Part shown: in pieces, positions 34,030 through 43,333 of the stretch | How positions within the stretch are numbered: position 1 is the stretch's first letter | Layout of the letters: each line of letters opens with the position of its first letter | Position numbers and translations under genes: made by a program | Assembly: GCA_902479075.1 (NCBI GenBank) | Contig: CABSNK010000002.1 | Location: 62,001-126,000 of the forward strand | Reading direction: 5' to 3' | Length of the DNA stretch: 64,000 nt | DNA from: an uncultured Collinsella sp. | Lineage (GTDB): Bacteria; Actinomycetota; Coriobacteriia; Coriobacteriales; Coriobacteriaceae | The notes under the pieces: generated by a model | Seen by the model: only the letters and a program-made list of their open reading frames with translations | Told to the model about the DNA's origin: nothing | Database searches by the model: none

Positions 34030-34920
34030 CTAGCGCCCGCGCTCCTCCATGATGATCTCGATCTCGTCGGCGTTGATGCCCACCATGGCCTCGCCCAGGT
34101 CCTCCGAAAGCTCAGCGATGAGCTTGGCATCGGTGAAGTTTGCCACGGCCTTGACGATGGCGACTGCGCGCTTGGCGGGGTCGCCGCTCTTAAAGATGCC
34201 CGAGCCCACAAAGACGCCTTCGGCGCCCAGCTGCATCATCAGCGCGGCGTCGGCGGGGGTCGCTACGCCGCCGGCGGCAAAGTTCACGACGGGAAGCTTA
34301 CCCGTGGCATGGACCTCGCGCACCAGCTCGACCGGAACCTGCAGTTGCTTGGCTGCCTCAAAGAGCTCGTCGTCGCGCAGGGCAACAACGTCGCGGATCT
34401 GCTTTTGGATCTTGCGCATATGGCGCACAGCCTGGACGACGTCGCCCGTGCCCGGCTCGCCCTTGGTGCGAATCATCGTGGCACCCTCGGCAACACGGCG
34501 CAACGCCTCGCCCAGATCGCGGGCGCCGCAGACAAACGGGACGTCAAACTGGGTCTTGTCGATGTGGTAGACATCGTCGGCGGGGGAGAGAACCTCGGAC
34601 TCATCGATGTAGTCGATCTCGATAGCCTGAAGGACCTGAGCCTCGACGATATGACCGATGCGGCACTTGGCCATGACGGGGATGGAGACGGCCTCCTGGA
34701 TGCCCTTGATCATCTTGGGGTCACTCATGCGCGAGACGCCGCCTGCGGCACGGATATCGGCCGGGATGCGCTCGAGTGCCATGACGGCGCAGGCGCCTGC
34801 CTCTTCGGCGATGCGCGCCTGCTCGGGCGTGGTGACGTCCATGATGACGCCGCCCTTGAGCATCTGCGCGAGCTCGCGATTGAGTTTGACGCGATCGGCC
34901 TTGCTGGTCTGTTCTGCCAT
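34030..34920 (-). CDS. pdxS: Pyridoxal 5'-phosphate synthase lyase subunit
   Basis: 296-residue TIM-barrel enzyme making PLP from ribose 5-phosphate, glyceraldehyde 3-phosphate and ammonia from PdxT. Signatures: [42 protein letters not shown] with the conserved Lys in [23 protein letters not shown] and [29 protein letters not shown] lies five bases before ATG 34920; an extension of 14 codons upstream has no site. First gene of pdxS-pdxT. Confidence 0.96.
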   Translation of the reverse strand: MAEQTSKADRVKLNRELAQMLKGGVIMDVTTPEQARIAEEAGACAVMALERIPADIRAAGGVSRMSDPKMIKGIQEAVSIPVMAKCRIGHIVEAQVLQAIEIDYIDESEVLSPADDVYHIDKTQFDVPFVCGARDLGEALRRVAEGATMIRTKGEPGTGDVVQAVRHMRKIQKQIRDVVALRDDELFEAAKQLQVPVELVREVHATGKLPVVNFAAGGVATPADAALMMQLGAEGVFVGSGIFKSGDPAKRAVAIVKAVANFTDAKLIAELSEDLGEAMVGINADEIEIIMEERGR

Positions 34921-35012
34921 GGTTGCTCCCTTGGTTGGCATGTGCATTGCTTGACGGAACATCCTATCGGGGAGCTGCGTATGGCGAAATACTCAGTTTT
35001 CGAGATAATAAC

Positions 35013-35054
35013 AAGGTCAGACTAATACCAGATTGAACAGCTCGATAAGGTCAG
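35013..35054. promoter_or_regulatory. Direct repeats in the pdxR-pdxS promoter region
   Basis: AAGGTCAG occurs at 35013-35020 and again at 35047-35054, 34 bases apart centre to centre, in the 145-bp divergent gap. Direct repeats of this kind are known binding sites of PdxR/MocR proteins. The second copy lies just before the pdxR start. Confidence 0.55.
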
Positions 35055-35065
35055 GTGGCAAACTC

Positions 35066-36481
35066 ATGCTTGACTACAATTTTGAAAAACGCGGCGAGGC
35101 ATCGCTCTACGAGTATGTTTACCAGCAAATTCGAGATGATATCGTTGCTGGACGCATTGCGGCGGGGGAGCATTTGCCGTCTAAGCGCGCCTTTGCCAGT
35201 CATCTGGGAATCAGTGTCATTACCATCGAGAATGCATATAGCCAGTTACTTGCCGAGGGCTATATTTGCTCAATGCCGCGTCGTGGCTACTACGCTTGCG
35301 AGCTTCCGGATGCACCGGTTTTGCCTTCGGTTGCGGAGGGCATCGACCGAGATGCCGTCTCTGTGGGTCCCAGCGCGCATGATGTCAACGGACAGGTTGA
35401 GCTGTTCGATGCTCTTTCTCCTTCCGCTTTGGAGGCGGCGCAGCTTTGGCAAAGCGCGCTACGTGCGACGCTGGCATCCGAAGATGAACGCGAAATCTTT
35501 TCGACCGCGCCGGCACAGGGCACCGCTCGGCTACGACGTGCAATTGCTCACCATCTGCGCGGGACAAGGGGTATGAATGTCGACCCCGACAACATCGTTA
35601 TTGGTGCGGGCGCCCAGCTGCTCGATACCATGTTGGTTCAGCTGCTTGGAGCCGACAAGGTGTATGCCGTTGAGGACCCGGGCTATTTACGCCTGACGCG
35701 CATCTATCAGGCTATGGGCTGCAAAGTTCGACATATCCCGTTGGATGATGAGGGCGTGGACTTGAGCACTTTGCAGAAAAGCGGGACCGATGTCCTTCAC
35801 CTGATGCCGTCCCATCAGTATCCGACCGGCCTTGTGACGAGCATTGCGCGTCGCTACGCGCTGCTCAGCTGGGCAGCCGAGCGACCAGGTCGGTATCTCA
35901 TCGAAGATGACTTTGATTGTGAGTTTCGCCTTGCCGGCAAACCGATTCCCGCGCTCGCGTCAATCGATGCCGCTCAGTCGGTTATCTACACCAACACGTT
36001 TTCGAAGAGCCTGTCATCGGCGTTGCGTCTAGCGTACATGGTGCTGCCCGACGAGCTAATGGAGCGGTTTAGGCACAACCTTGGTTTTTACGCCTCGTCG
36101 GTGAGCTCTGTTGACCAGGTCGCTTTGGCGCGTTTGCTGGAATCGGGTGATTACGAGCGGCATGTGAACCGCGTGCGCGTGCGTGCTCGCGAGGCGCGCG
36201 TTGGCCTGGCGGCGCTTGTGCGGAAGGCATTTCCGGCAGGGGAGGTTTCGATCGAGCATGCGGACGCGGGCCTTTACTGCACCGTTGCCCTGTCCGAGGA
36301 CGGAGCGGGGAAGAGTTTCGCGAAGGCTCTTGCTGACGCTCGTATTTCCTATGTCAACATCGCCGATTGCCTGTGGACGGGTGATCGGGCATCGACTAAG
36401 AACGCTCCATCTCGCGTCCTCATACAATACGACGACCTGAGCCCTCAGTCGCTCATCGCTCTTCAAGAGCAGCTGCAATAA
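35066..36481 (+). CDS. pdxR: MocR/GntR-type regulator, PdxR
   Basis: 471 residues: GntR winged helix (about 10-80; LYEYVYQQIRDDIVAGRIAAGEHLPSKRAFASHLGIS) fused to a class I aminotransferase-like domain with the PLP lysine in YTNTFSKSLSSALRL and EDDFDCEFR. PLP-sensing members of this family activate or repress pdxST, and the divergent position beside pdxS supports that role. ATG 35066 is chosen with AGGTGG upstream; a TTG further out is rejected. The catalytic domain probably senses PLP rather than performing transamination. Confidence 0.88.
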   Translation: MLDYNFEKRGEASLYEYVYQQIRDDIVAGRIAAGEHLPSKRAFASHLGISVITIENAYSQLLAEGYICSMPRRGYYACELPDAPVLPSVAEGIDRDAVSVGPSAHDVNGQVELFDALSPSALEAAQLWQSALRATLASEDEREIFSTAPAQGTARLRRAIAHHLRGTRGMNVDPDNIVIGAGAQLLDTMLVQLLGADKVYAVEDPGYLRLTRIYQAMGCKVRHIPLDDEGVDLSTLQKSGTDVLHLMPSHQYPTGLVTSIARRYALLSWAAERPGRYLIEDDFDCEFRLAGKPIPALASIDAAQSVIYTNTFSKSLSSALRLAYMVLPDELMERFRHNLGFYASSVSSVDQVALARLLESGDYERHVNRVRVRAREARVGLAALVRKAFPAGEVSIEHADAGLYCTVALSEDGAGKSFAKALADARISYVNIADCLWTGDRASTKNAPSRVLIQYDDLSPQSLIALQEQLQ

Positions 36482-36488
36482 GCCCACG

Positions 36489-36518
36489 AAAAAGGCCCGA
36501 ACCATGCGGTCCGGGCCT
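36489..36518 (-). terminator. Terminator after the rubrerythrin gene
   Basis: On the minus strand AGGCCCGGACC pairs imperfectly with GGTTCGGGCCT and is followed by TTTTT. It separates the rubrerythrin gene from the convergent pdxR. Confidence 0.85.
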
Positions 36519-36552
36519 CATCGAGCTAGAGGTTATGTCTCAGGCGGTTGGC

Positions 36553-37113
36553 TTAGCCAAAGTAGCGCTTGAGCAGGCCGGCGAAAGCCTTGCCGTGGCG
36601 GGCCTCGTCGCGAGCCATCTCGTGCACGGTGTCATGGATGGCATCGAGGCCAGCGGCCTTGGCGCGCTTAGCAAGATCGGTCTTGCCGGCGGTGGCGCCG
36701 TTCTCGGCCTCAACGCGCATCTCGAGGTTCTTCTTGGTGGAGTCGGTCACGACCTCGCCCAGGAGCTCAGCGAACTTGGCGGCATGCTCCGCCTCCTCGT
36801 GGGCAGCCTTCTCCCAGTACAGGCCGATCTCGGGATAGCCCTCGCGATGAGCGACACGAGCCATGGCCAGGTACATACCGACCTCAGAGCACTCGCCCTC
36901 AAAGTTAGCGCGCAGGTCGGCAACGATGTCCTCGGAGACGCCCTCCATCTTGGCGACGCCCACGACGTGCTCGGCAGCCCACTCGAGCTGGCCCTCCTCC
37001 TGCTTCAGGAAACGAGAACCGGGAACGCCGCACTGGGGGCACTTAAAATCCTCGGGCAGCTGGTCGCCGTCGAACTCTTCCACATAACCGCAAACGGGGC
37101 AAACAAACTTCAT
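36553..37113 (-). CDS. Reverse rubrerythrin
   Basis: 186 residues: an N-terminal rubredoxin domain (CPVCGY and CPQCG, four Cys ligands to iron) followed by a four-helix diiron domain with glutamates in [30 protein letters not shown] and [10 protein letters not shown]. The rubredoxin-first order is that of the NADH-linked reverse rubrerythrins, which reduce hydrogen peroxide and oxygen in anaerobes. Start ATG 37113 follows GAAAGGA. Monocistronic, divergent from the dehydrogenase operon. Confidence 0.92.
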   Translation of the reverse strand: MKFVCPVCGYVEEFDGDQLPEDFKCPQCGVPGSRFLKQEEGQLEWAAEHVVGVAKMEGVSEDIVADLRANFEGECSEVGMYLAMARVAHREGYPEIGLYWEKAAHEEAEHAAKFAELLGEVVTDSTKKNLEMRVEAENGATAGKTDLAKRAKAAGLDAIHDTVHEMARDEARHGKAFAGLLKRYFG

Positions 37114-37369
37114 GATTCGATCCTTTCGATCGATGGCGATTGCGCGCTCGTCCGGTCCCGTAAGGGCCCTCTCCGGACGTGCGTCTTGACGAGTTCTATT
37201 ATCCATAAATGCGACCAAATGTGAAGCCTATTAGGAATGATTTTTAATAAAACAATTTTGAGATATGAAGATGTTGATTGATTAACGATTGGCGGGCCGT
37301 CTGCGATCTCCGCTGAGTACAATCGGTCGAGCAAATGTTGACCTATCAACAAATAAGGGAGTTTCCTTT

Positions 37370-38590
37370 ATGCATCTAGCCAGTCGTGCCTGGTGCCGAA
37401 CATATCAGACGGTTTTTCGCATTGCATTGCCGATCCTGCCCTATACCGAGCCGCGCATTTTGGAGCATGCCGAGGATGTGCCCGCGGTGCTTCAAAAGCG
37501 CTCGATCCAGAAGGTCCTTATCGTGACAGACCCTGGTATTGCACGTTTGGGGCTCACGGCATCACTCGAGCGTGCGCTTACGGCTCAGGGGATTGGCGTT
37601 ACGGTCTATGCCGAAACGCGTGCGAACCCCACGGTCTCAAACGTGGAGGAAGCGGCGTCCCTGTATCGAGAGAGCGCCTGCCAGGCCATTATCGGCTTTG
37701 GCGGTGGCTCGGCCATGGACTGTGCCAAGGGCGTGGGAGCACGTATCGCGCAGCCAAACAAGCCCATCAACAAGATGCGCGGCCTGCTGCGGATTCATCG
37801 TCGCCTGCCGCTGCTCATTGCCGTTCCCACCACGGCAGGCACGGGAAGCGAGGTCACGCTTGCGGCGGTAATTACCGATGGCGAGACGCACTACAAGTAC
37901 CCCATTAACGACTTTGTACTTATCCCGCGCTTTGCGGTGCACGACCCCGAGTTTACGCGTGGCCTGCCCGCCTCCATTACGGGGCAGACGGGCATGGACG
38001 CCCTGACGCATGCCGTCGAGGCCTTTATCGGGCTAAGCACTACGCCCTATACGCGCAAGATGGCGCGACAGGCGGTGCAGCTCATCCACGACAATTTGCT
38101 CGAGGCCTATGAACATGGCGACGACATGCGTGCGCGTCGCAACATGCTTTCGGCGGCGTATAAGGCGGGTGTTGCCTTTACGCGCTCCTATGTTGGATAC
38201 GTTCATGCCATCGCACACAGCCTGGGCGGGCGTTACGGGATTCCGCACGGCTTGGCCAACGCCATCATCCTGCCGCATATGCTTCGCGCCTATGGCGAAA
38301 CTGCTGCTCCTAAGCTCGCCGATCTCGCCCGCATGGCCGGTATCGCGCCGGCTAACGCGCAGGACAGCCTGGCGGCCGAGGCCTTTATCGATTGGGTCGA
38401 TCGAATGAACGCCGCCCTGGGAATCCCCAAATACGTCTCGGGTATTCGCCGCTCCGATATTCCGCAAATGGCGGCCCATGCCGATGCCGAGGCCAATCCG
38501 CTATACCCCGTTCCACTTTTGATGGACCGCCTGGAGCTCGAGCATATGTACGAAGTTGTTGCAGGTGGTATGTTTGAGGACGAGAACTAG
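37370..38590 (+). CDS. Iron-containing alcohol dehydrogenase
   Basis: 406 residues of the group III (iron-dependent) alcohol dehydrogenases. Visible motifs: GGGSAMDCAKGVGA (nucleotide binding), PTTAGTGSEVT, the iron-site segments TGMDALTHAVEAF (Asp, His) and YVGYVHAIAHSLGGRYGIPHGLANAI (two His). AAGGGAG is eight bases before ATG 37370. The aldehyde dehydrogenase gene follows after eight bases, so the pair may interconvert an alcohol, aldehyde and acid, with NAD(P). Substrate unknown. Confidence 0.9.
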   Translation: MHLASRAWCRTYQTVFRIALPILPYTEPRILEHAEDVPAVLQKRSIQKVLIVTDPGIARLGLTASLERALTAQGIGVTVYAETRANPTVSNVEEAASLYRESACQAIIGFGGGSAMDCAKGVGARIAQPNKPINKMRGLLRIHRRLPLLIAVPTTAGTGSEVTLAAVITDGETHYKYPINDFVLIPRFAVHDPEFTRGLPASITGQTGMDALTHAVEAFIGLSTTPYTRKMARQAVQLIHDNLLEAYEHGDDMRARRNMLSAAYKAGVAFTRSYVGYVHAIAHSLGGRYGIPHGLANAIILPHMLRAYGETAAPKLADLARMAGIAPANAQDSLAAEAFIDWVDRMNAALGIPKYVSGIRRSDIPQMAAHADAEANPLYPVPLLMDRLELEHMYEVVAGGMFEDEN

Positions 38591-38598
38591 GAGGGTCC

Positions 38599-39978
38599 AT
38601 GAACACCGAGGAAATTGCGCGCATCGTCGGCGATCAGCGCGCCTACTTTAAGACGCACGCCACGTTTGATGTCGATGCTCGGCGTCGCGCGCTCGTGAGT
38701 TTACGCGATGCAGTACGGGCCCACGAGGCCGATATCGCCCATGCGCTCAAGACCGATTTGGGAAAGTCGCATGACGAGGCCTATATGTGCGAGATCGGCA
38801 CGTCGCTTTCCGAGATTCGACATCAGATCGCTCACGTGGCTCGATGGAGTCGTCCGCGCCTGCGTCCGTGCGATCTCGCTAACGCCGTGAGTGTGTGCAA
38901 AACGCAAACCGTGCCCTATGGCGTCACACTCATTATGGCTCCGTGGAACTATCCGTTTTTGCTAACGCTCGAGCCGCTCGCCGGCGCCCTTGCCGCGGGC
39001 AATACTGTGGTCATCAAGCCGAGCGCCTATGCTCCGGCATCGAGCGCGGTGCTCAGGCAAATCTGTGAAGAGGCATTTGATCCGCGCCTGGTGACGGTTG
39101 TCGAGGGCGGGCGCGCCGAAAACGAAGCGCTGCTCGATGAGCACTGGGACAAGATCTTCTTTACCGGTAGCGTTCCGGTCGGCAAACTCGTCATGGAGCG
39201 CGCAAGTAAAAACCTTACTCCTGTGACGCTTGAGCTGGGCGGAAAGAGCCCCTGCATCGTGGATGCGACGGCAAACTTGAAGGTCGCGGCACGGCGTATC
39301 GCCTTTGGTAAATGGCTCAACGTGGGGCAGACCTGCGTGGCGCCCGACTACCTGCTGGTCGATACGCGCGTGCACGACGAGCTGTTGGGCCTCATCAAGG
39401 AAGAGACCCGCCGTATGTTTGGTGAGCATCCGCTCGATAACGAGGATTACGGGCATATCGTCAACGCCAAGCATTTCGCGCGCGTGCGCGGGCTGATCGA
39501 CCCCGATAAGGTTGTGCTGGGGGGCATGGCGCGCGAGTCGTCGCTCAAGATTGAGCCGACGATTTTAGACGGTGTGGCGCCTGAGGACGCCGTAATGCAG
39601 GAGGAGATTTTCGGCCCCATCTTACCGGTACTGACGTTTGAGAGCCTAGACGAGGCCGAGACGTTTATTACGGATCGTCCGACGCCGCTGGCCCTGTATA
39701 TCTTTAGTCGGGATCGCGAGGTTCAGCGGCGCTTTGTGCGCTACGTGCCTTTTGGCGGCGGCTGCGTTAACGACACCATCATGCACTTGGCTACGAGCCA
39801 TATGGGCTTTGGCGGCATGGGCGCGAGCGGCATGGGGCAGTACCATGGCCGCGAAAGCTTCGATACGTTTAGCCACAAGAAGAGCATCGTGAACAAGGCA
39901 ACCTGGCTGGACGTGCCATTCCGCTATGCGCCCTACGCAAGCTGGAAGCACAAGTTCGTGCGCATGTTTGTGCATTAG
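38599..39978 (+). CDS. Aldehyde dehydrogenase, class 3-like
   Basis: 459 residues. NAD(P)-binding and catalytic motifs are intact: APWNYPFLL, IKPSAYAP, FTGSVPVGK, catalytic Glu in LELGGKSP, catalytic Cys in NVGQTCVAPDY and EEIFGPILPV. A C-terminal hydrophobic/basic extension (YASWKHKFVRMFVH) may touch the membrane, as in class 3 fatty aldehyde dehydrogenases. GGAGGG lies three to four bases before the ATG. Co-transcribed with the preceding alcohol dehydrogenase gene. Confidence 0.92.
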   Translation: MNTEEIARIVGDQRAYFKTHATFDVDARRRALVSLRDAVRAHEADIAHALKTDLGKSHDEAYMCEIGTSLSEIRHQIAHVARWSRPRLRPCDLANAVSVCKTQTVPYGVTLIMAPWNYPFLLTLEPLAGALAAGNTVVIKPSAYAPASSAVLRQICEEAFDPRLVTVVEGGRAENEALLDEHWDKIFFTGSVPVGKLVMERASKNLTPVTLELGGKSPCIVDATANLKVAARRIAFGKWLNVGQTCVAPDYLLVDTRVHDELLGLIKEETRRMFGEHPLDNEDYGHIVNAKHFARVRGLIDPDKVVLGGMARESSLKIEPTILDGVAPEDAVMQEEIFGPILPVLTFESLDEAETFITDRPTPLALYIFSRDREVQRRFVRYVPFGGGCVNDTIMHLATSHMGFGGMGASGMGQYHGRESFDTFSHKKSIVNKATWLDVPFRYAPYASWKHKFVRMFVH

Positions 39979-40001
39979 AATCAAATGACATAGGGCGAAC
40001 A

Positions 40002-40039
40002 AAATGGCCGCCTCCGCGCAAGCGAAGACGGCCATTTCT
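40002..40039 (+). terminator. Terminator after the aldehyde dehydrogenase gene
   Basis: AAATGGCCG and CGGCCATTT form a 9-bp stem with further pairing in the 18-base loop, followed by CTC; a T-run is part of the stem's right arm. Confidence 0.7.
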
Positions 40040-40223
40040 CACGATGAAAACGTGTATCGGAGTTGGCAAGACCCGCTGCCACGGGTGCCATCCGTGCCTC
40101 TATCTTGCAGACGTTGCAGCGAGCGATTGAAAGACGCAGGCAGGATGAATCTGTGTCCGCACGGGCCCGTAAACTTCTCGGTAAGGTTAAGCGCCGGTTT
40201 ATCCGGCCGTTAGAGGAGTTGCC

Positions 40224-40550
40224 ATGTACGAGCCTTCGCGTGTTCTTCTGTCGTTTCATATCGCAGGATTTCAGTATGCCGACGGCGCTTTGGTCCTAGG
40301 CGATCTTAAAGCGGGCGATAAGCTAACGCTGTGTGCCGAGCGCGATAATCCCCATGACCCTGAGGCGGTTGCGATCTATTACGGCAGCACCAAGCTTGGC
40401 TATGTTCCGGGAAACGAGGTCGGCCCGCTGTCCTTGATGATGTATTACGGCCACGAGGACGTGTTTGAGGCTCGCGTGCAACAGGTTGCCCCCGAGCGCA
40501 GCCCGTGGCATCAGGTGCGCGTTGGGCTTTATGTGGTGGATGCTCGCTAG
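40224..40550 (+). CDS. HIRAN-domain protein
   Basis: 108 residues made almost entirely of one HIRAN domain: LLSFHIAGFQYADG, LTLCAERDNPHDPEAVAIYYG and LGYVPGNEVGPLS. In eukaryotic HLTF this domain binds DNA 3' ends; stand-alone bacterial copies are uncharacterised. GAGGAG is five bases before the ATG. It starts a group of three same-strand genes with a small charged protein and a phosphoesterase, suggesting a possible nucleic-acid-related function. That is inference. Confidence 0.85.
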   Translation: MYEPSRVLLSFHIAGFQYADGALVLGDLKAGDKLTLCAERDNPHDPEAVAIYYGSTKLGYVPGNEVGPLSLMMYYGHEDVFEARVQQVAPERSPWHQVRVGLYVVDAR

Positions 40551-40568
40551 TCGGCAATGGAGGCGGCC

Positions 40569-40748
40569 ATGTTTGATGACGACGACCTGTTCGATTTGAC
40601 AGACGATCCGTTTGAGTGGGATATGCTACTCGATGACGATGAGTTGGAGCAGGATCGCAAAAAGCAAAAGGACAAGAATGCCCAGGGTGACGCTTCGAAA
40701 AAGAAAGACAAGCGCCGCCGCGGACTGTTCGGTGGGCTCTTTGGATAA
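40569..40748 (+). CDS. Small bipolar charged protein, unknown
   Basis: 59 residues. The first half is strongly acidic (MFDDDDLFDLTDDPF...LLDDDELEQD), the second strongly basic (RKKQKDKNAQ...KKKDKRRRG), ending in the glycine/phenylalanine motif LFGGLFG. GGAGG lies five bases before ATG 40569. It sits 18 bases after the HIRAN gene on the same strand. No family recognised; a real product is supported by its ribosome binding site and position. Confidence 0.6.
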   Translation: MFDDDDLFDLTDDPFEWDMLLDDDELEQDRKKQKDKNAQGDASKKKDKRRRGLFGGLFG

Positions 40749-40814
40749 CAGCCGCATCGATGCGTCTGTATACTTAGCACGAGTTGAACGCGTTGCGAAA
40801 TGAGGGCATAGACG

Positions 40815-41360
40815 ATGATGTGGTTTACCGCCGACCTGCACCTGGGCGATACGAATATCTTGCACGACATGGACCGGCCGTTTGGCTCGGTCGAGGAGAT
40901 GAACCGCAAGGTCATCGATGCCATCAATGAGTGCGTGGCTGCGGATGACCGCCTCTATATTCTGGGTGACTTTACCTATCGTTTGCCCCTAGCGGATGCC
41001 GTGCACCTGCGCGAGCGTATCGAATGCAAGAATGTGACGCTCATCCGCGGTAACCATGACGGCGACTGGGAAGATTCCGACGTACCGCAGATTTGGGAAG
41101 ACGTGCGCGATTACCTGGAGATTGCTCCCGGCTATGCCAAGGGCCATCGTCTGGTTATGAGCCACTACCCCATGCTTAGCTGGAATGGCAAGGCGCGTGG
41201 TGCCATCATGCTGCACGGGCATATCCACAGCAGGGGAGACCGCACCAACGCGCGCAACCGCGATCGCGAGCGCCCTATCTTTCGCTACGATGTCGGTCTC
41301 GATGCCAACGAGTACAGGCCCGTAAGCCGAGATCAAATCCTTAGCTTCTTTGGACTGTAA
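40815..41360 (+). CDS. Calcineurin-like metallophosphoesterase
   Basis: 181 residues with the complete dimetal site: ADLHLGD, ILGDFTY, RGNHDGD, MSHYP and HGHIHSR. It belongs to the small single-domain phosphoesterases of the predicted MJ0037 type; substrate may be a cyclic nucleotide, a nucleic-acid end or a phosphomonoester. GAGGG lies eight bases before the ATG. Third in the HIRAN group, ahead of a strong terminator. Confidence 0.87.
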   Translation: MMWFTADLHLGDTNILHDMDRPFGSVEEMNRKVIDAINECVAADDRLYILGDFTYRLPLADAVHLRERIECKNVTLIRGNHDGDWEDSDVPQIWEDVRDYLEIAPGYAKGHRLVMSHYPMLSWNGKARGAIMLHGHIHSRGDRTNARNRDRERPIFRYDVGLDANEYRPVSRDQILSFFGL

Positions 41361-41405
41361 TTCTCGAATCACCACAAAGGGAGCTGGTAACTTTGCGGTG
41401 GTTCT

Positions 41406-41440
41406 GGCGCCGTTGCCATTATGGTGGCGGCGCCTTTTTT
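41406..41440 (+). terminator. Terminator after the phosphoesterase gene
   Basis: GGCGCCG and CGGCGCC form the outer stem with CCA/TGG pairing inside, followed by TTTTTT. Confidence 0.9.
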
Positions 41441-41498
41441 GTCCGTGCGGCGCGGTAGAGTGTAAACGGTTGAAATTTGCGTCCATCGAGGAGCTGCT

Positions 41499-43256
41499 AT
41501 GAATGAGATCAAGTGTCCGCATTGTGGCGAAGTCTTTAAGGTCGATGCGTCTGGCTATGCGGATATCGTCAAGCAAGTACGCGATGCCGAGTTTTCGCGC
41601 GATCTGGATGAGCGTGTGAGGGCAGTCCAGCGCGAGGGCGAGCAGGCGCTGGAGCTTGAGCGCTCGCGTTCGACGGCTGCCTTGCAAAAGGCAGAGTCTC
41701 AGCGCAATGCTCAGCTTGTCGAGCAGAAGAATGCTGCAGCTCAGAAGCTGGCACAAGAGGTTGCCAAGCGCGACGCTGAGCTTGCCGAGCTGCGCGCCAA
41801 GCTCGAGGGCGCTGCCACAGAGCGCGAGAGCGCAAGTCAGCGCGCGGCGGTTGAGGCCCGTGCCGACGCTCAAAAGGAGAACGCCGAGCTTCAGCGAGAA
41901 ATCGACAATTTGCGTGCGCAGCTGGAGCGCAAAGATGACGAAGCCAAGCTTGCCGAGTCGGCGGCGCGCAATGCTGCTCAAAACGATTTGGCTGCACGTG
42001 ATGCTCAGATTGCCGAGCTGCAGGCCAGGCTTGCCGCGGCGGACAAGGCCCAGGAGATGGCGCTTGCCGCTGCCGCGGCAGAGTCGCAGCGTGAGCTCGA
42101 TGCCGCTCGCAGCGAGGCCGATCGCGCGCTTGCTGACTACCGCGCGCAGGTACAAGAGAAGTTTTCCACCGCAAAGGCACAGTCTGAGCAAGAGGCCGAG
42201 GGCCTGCGTGCCCAACTGCGCGAGCAGGAACTGATGGCAAAAATGAACCTGTCAGAGGCGGTCGCCGCGGCGGAACGAGAGCGCGATGAGGCACGTGCCA
42301 AGCTGACGAGCGAGCTGGCGGTACGCGATTCTCGCGAGGAGCAAGCCAAGGCGGCACACGAGCTCGAGCTTGCGCAGGCCAAGCGCGCGAGCGATGACCT
42401 GATTCGCTACAAGGATGAAGAGATTGAGCGCCTTAAGGACATGAAGGTGCGCCTGTCCACCAAGATGGTGGGCGAGTCGCTCGAGCAGCACTGCGAGACC
42501 GAGTTTAACCGCCTACGCATGACGGCGTTTCCCAACGCGTACTTCGAGAAAGACAACGATGCGTCCGAGGGTACCAAGGGCGACTTTATCTTCCGCGAGT
42601 GCGATGCGAGCGGCAACGAGGTCATTTCGATTATGTTCGAGATGAAAAACGAGAACGACGAGACTGCGACCAAGCACAAAAACGAGGACTTCTTTAAGAA
42701 ACTCGATCATGATCGTCGCCAGAAAGGCTGTGAGTACGCGGTGCTCTGCACACTGCTCGAGCCCGAGAGCGAGCTCTATAACGCGGGAATCGTGGACGTG
42801 AGCTATCGCTACGAGAAGATGTACGTGATTCGCCCACAGTTTTTCATTCCCATGATTACACTTCTTCGCAACGCCGCCATGGGTTCGCTGCGCTATAAGC
42901 AGGAGCTGGCGGAGTACAAGCAGCAGAATATCGACGTCACGAACTTCGAAGCCAAGATGGAAAAGTTCAAGAACGATTTCGGCCGCAACTACGAGATCGC
43001 GAGCCGCAAGTTCCAAACGGCAATCGATGAGATTGACAAGACGATTAGCCATCTGCAGAAAACCAAGGAGGCATTGCTGTCCTCCGAGAACAACCTGCGC
43101 CTAGCCAACAAGAAGGCCGACGATCTTACCATTCGCAAGCTCACGTGGGGCAACAAGACCATGAAGGCCGCCTTTGACGAGGCGCGCGGGGCTGCGCCAG
43201 AGACAAACGATGAGCCCGCCGAGGCGGATTCGTATGAGGTCGAGGATGCCGAGTAA
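41499..43256 (+). CDS. DUF2130 coiled-coil protein
   Basis: 585 residues. The N-terminus carries a short [19 protein letters not shown] segment (half zinc ribbon) typical of DUF2130 proteins, followed by a long Ala/Glu-rich coiled coil (about 35-310) and the conserved C-terminal domain (about 315-510; [53 protein letters not shown]), which resembles restriction-endonuclease-like folds. A second helical stretch closes the protein. Function is unknown; links with DNA have been suggested for the family. GAGGAG lies before the ATG; monocistronic. Confidence 0.85.
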   Translation: MNEIKCPHCGEVFKVDASGYADIVKQVRDAEFSRDLDERVRAVQREGEQALELERSRSTAALQKAESQRNAQLVEQKNAAAQKLAQEVAKRDAELAELRAKLEGAATERESASQRAAVEARADAQKENAELQREIDNLRAQLERKDDEAKLAESAARNAAQNDLAARDAQIAELQARLAAADKAQEMALAAAAAESQRELDAARSEADRALADYRAQVQEKFSTAKAQSEQEAEGLRAQLREQELMAKMNLSEAVAAAERERDEARAKLTSELAVRDSREEQAKAAHELELAQAKRASDDLIRYKDEEIERLKDMKVRLSTKMVGESLEQHCETEFNRLRMTAFPNAYFEKDNDASEGTKGDFIFRECDASGNEVISIMFEMKNENDETATKHKNEDFFKKLDHDRRQKGCEYAVLCTLLEPESELYNAGIVDVSYRYEKMYVIRPQFFIPMITLLRNAAMGSLRYKQELAEYKQQNIDVTNFEAKMEKFKNDFGRNYEIASRKFQTAIDEIDKTISHLQKTKEALLSSENNLRLANKKADDLTIRKLTWGNKTMKAAFDEARGAAPETNDEPAEADSYEVEDAE

Positions 43257-43277
43257 GGCATAGCATATAGTGCAAAA

Positions 43278-43309
43278 CGGGGCCGCTGGCGATATTGCCA
43301 ACGGCCCCG
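43278..43309. terminator. Bidirectional terminator, DUF2130 and helicase genes
   Basis: CGGGGCCG and CGGCCCCG, with additional TGGC/GCCA pairing inside, form a stem between the convergent genes. Confidence 0.8.
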
Positions 43310-43333
43310 CTTGTTTCGTTCCAGTATGTTCGG

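Noticed and set aside
35033..35065. TTG start extending pdxR by 11 codons
   Set aside because: No ribosome binding site; ATG 35066 is preceded by AGGTGG and matches the family's N-terminus.
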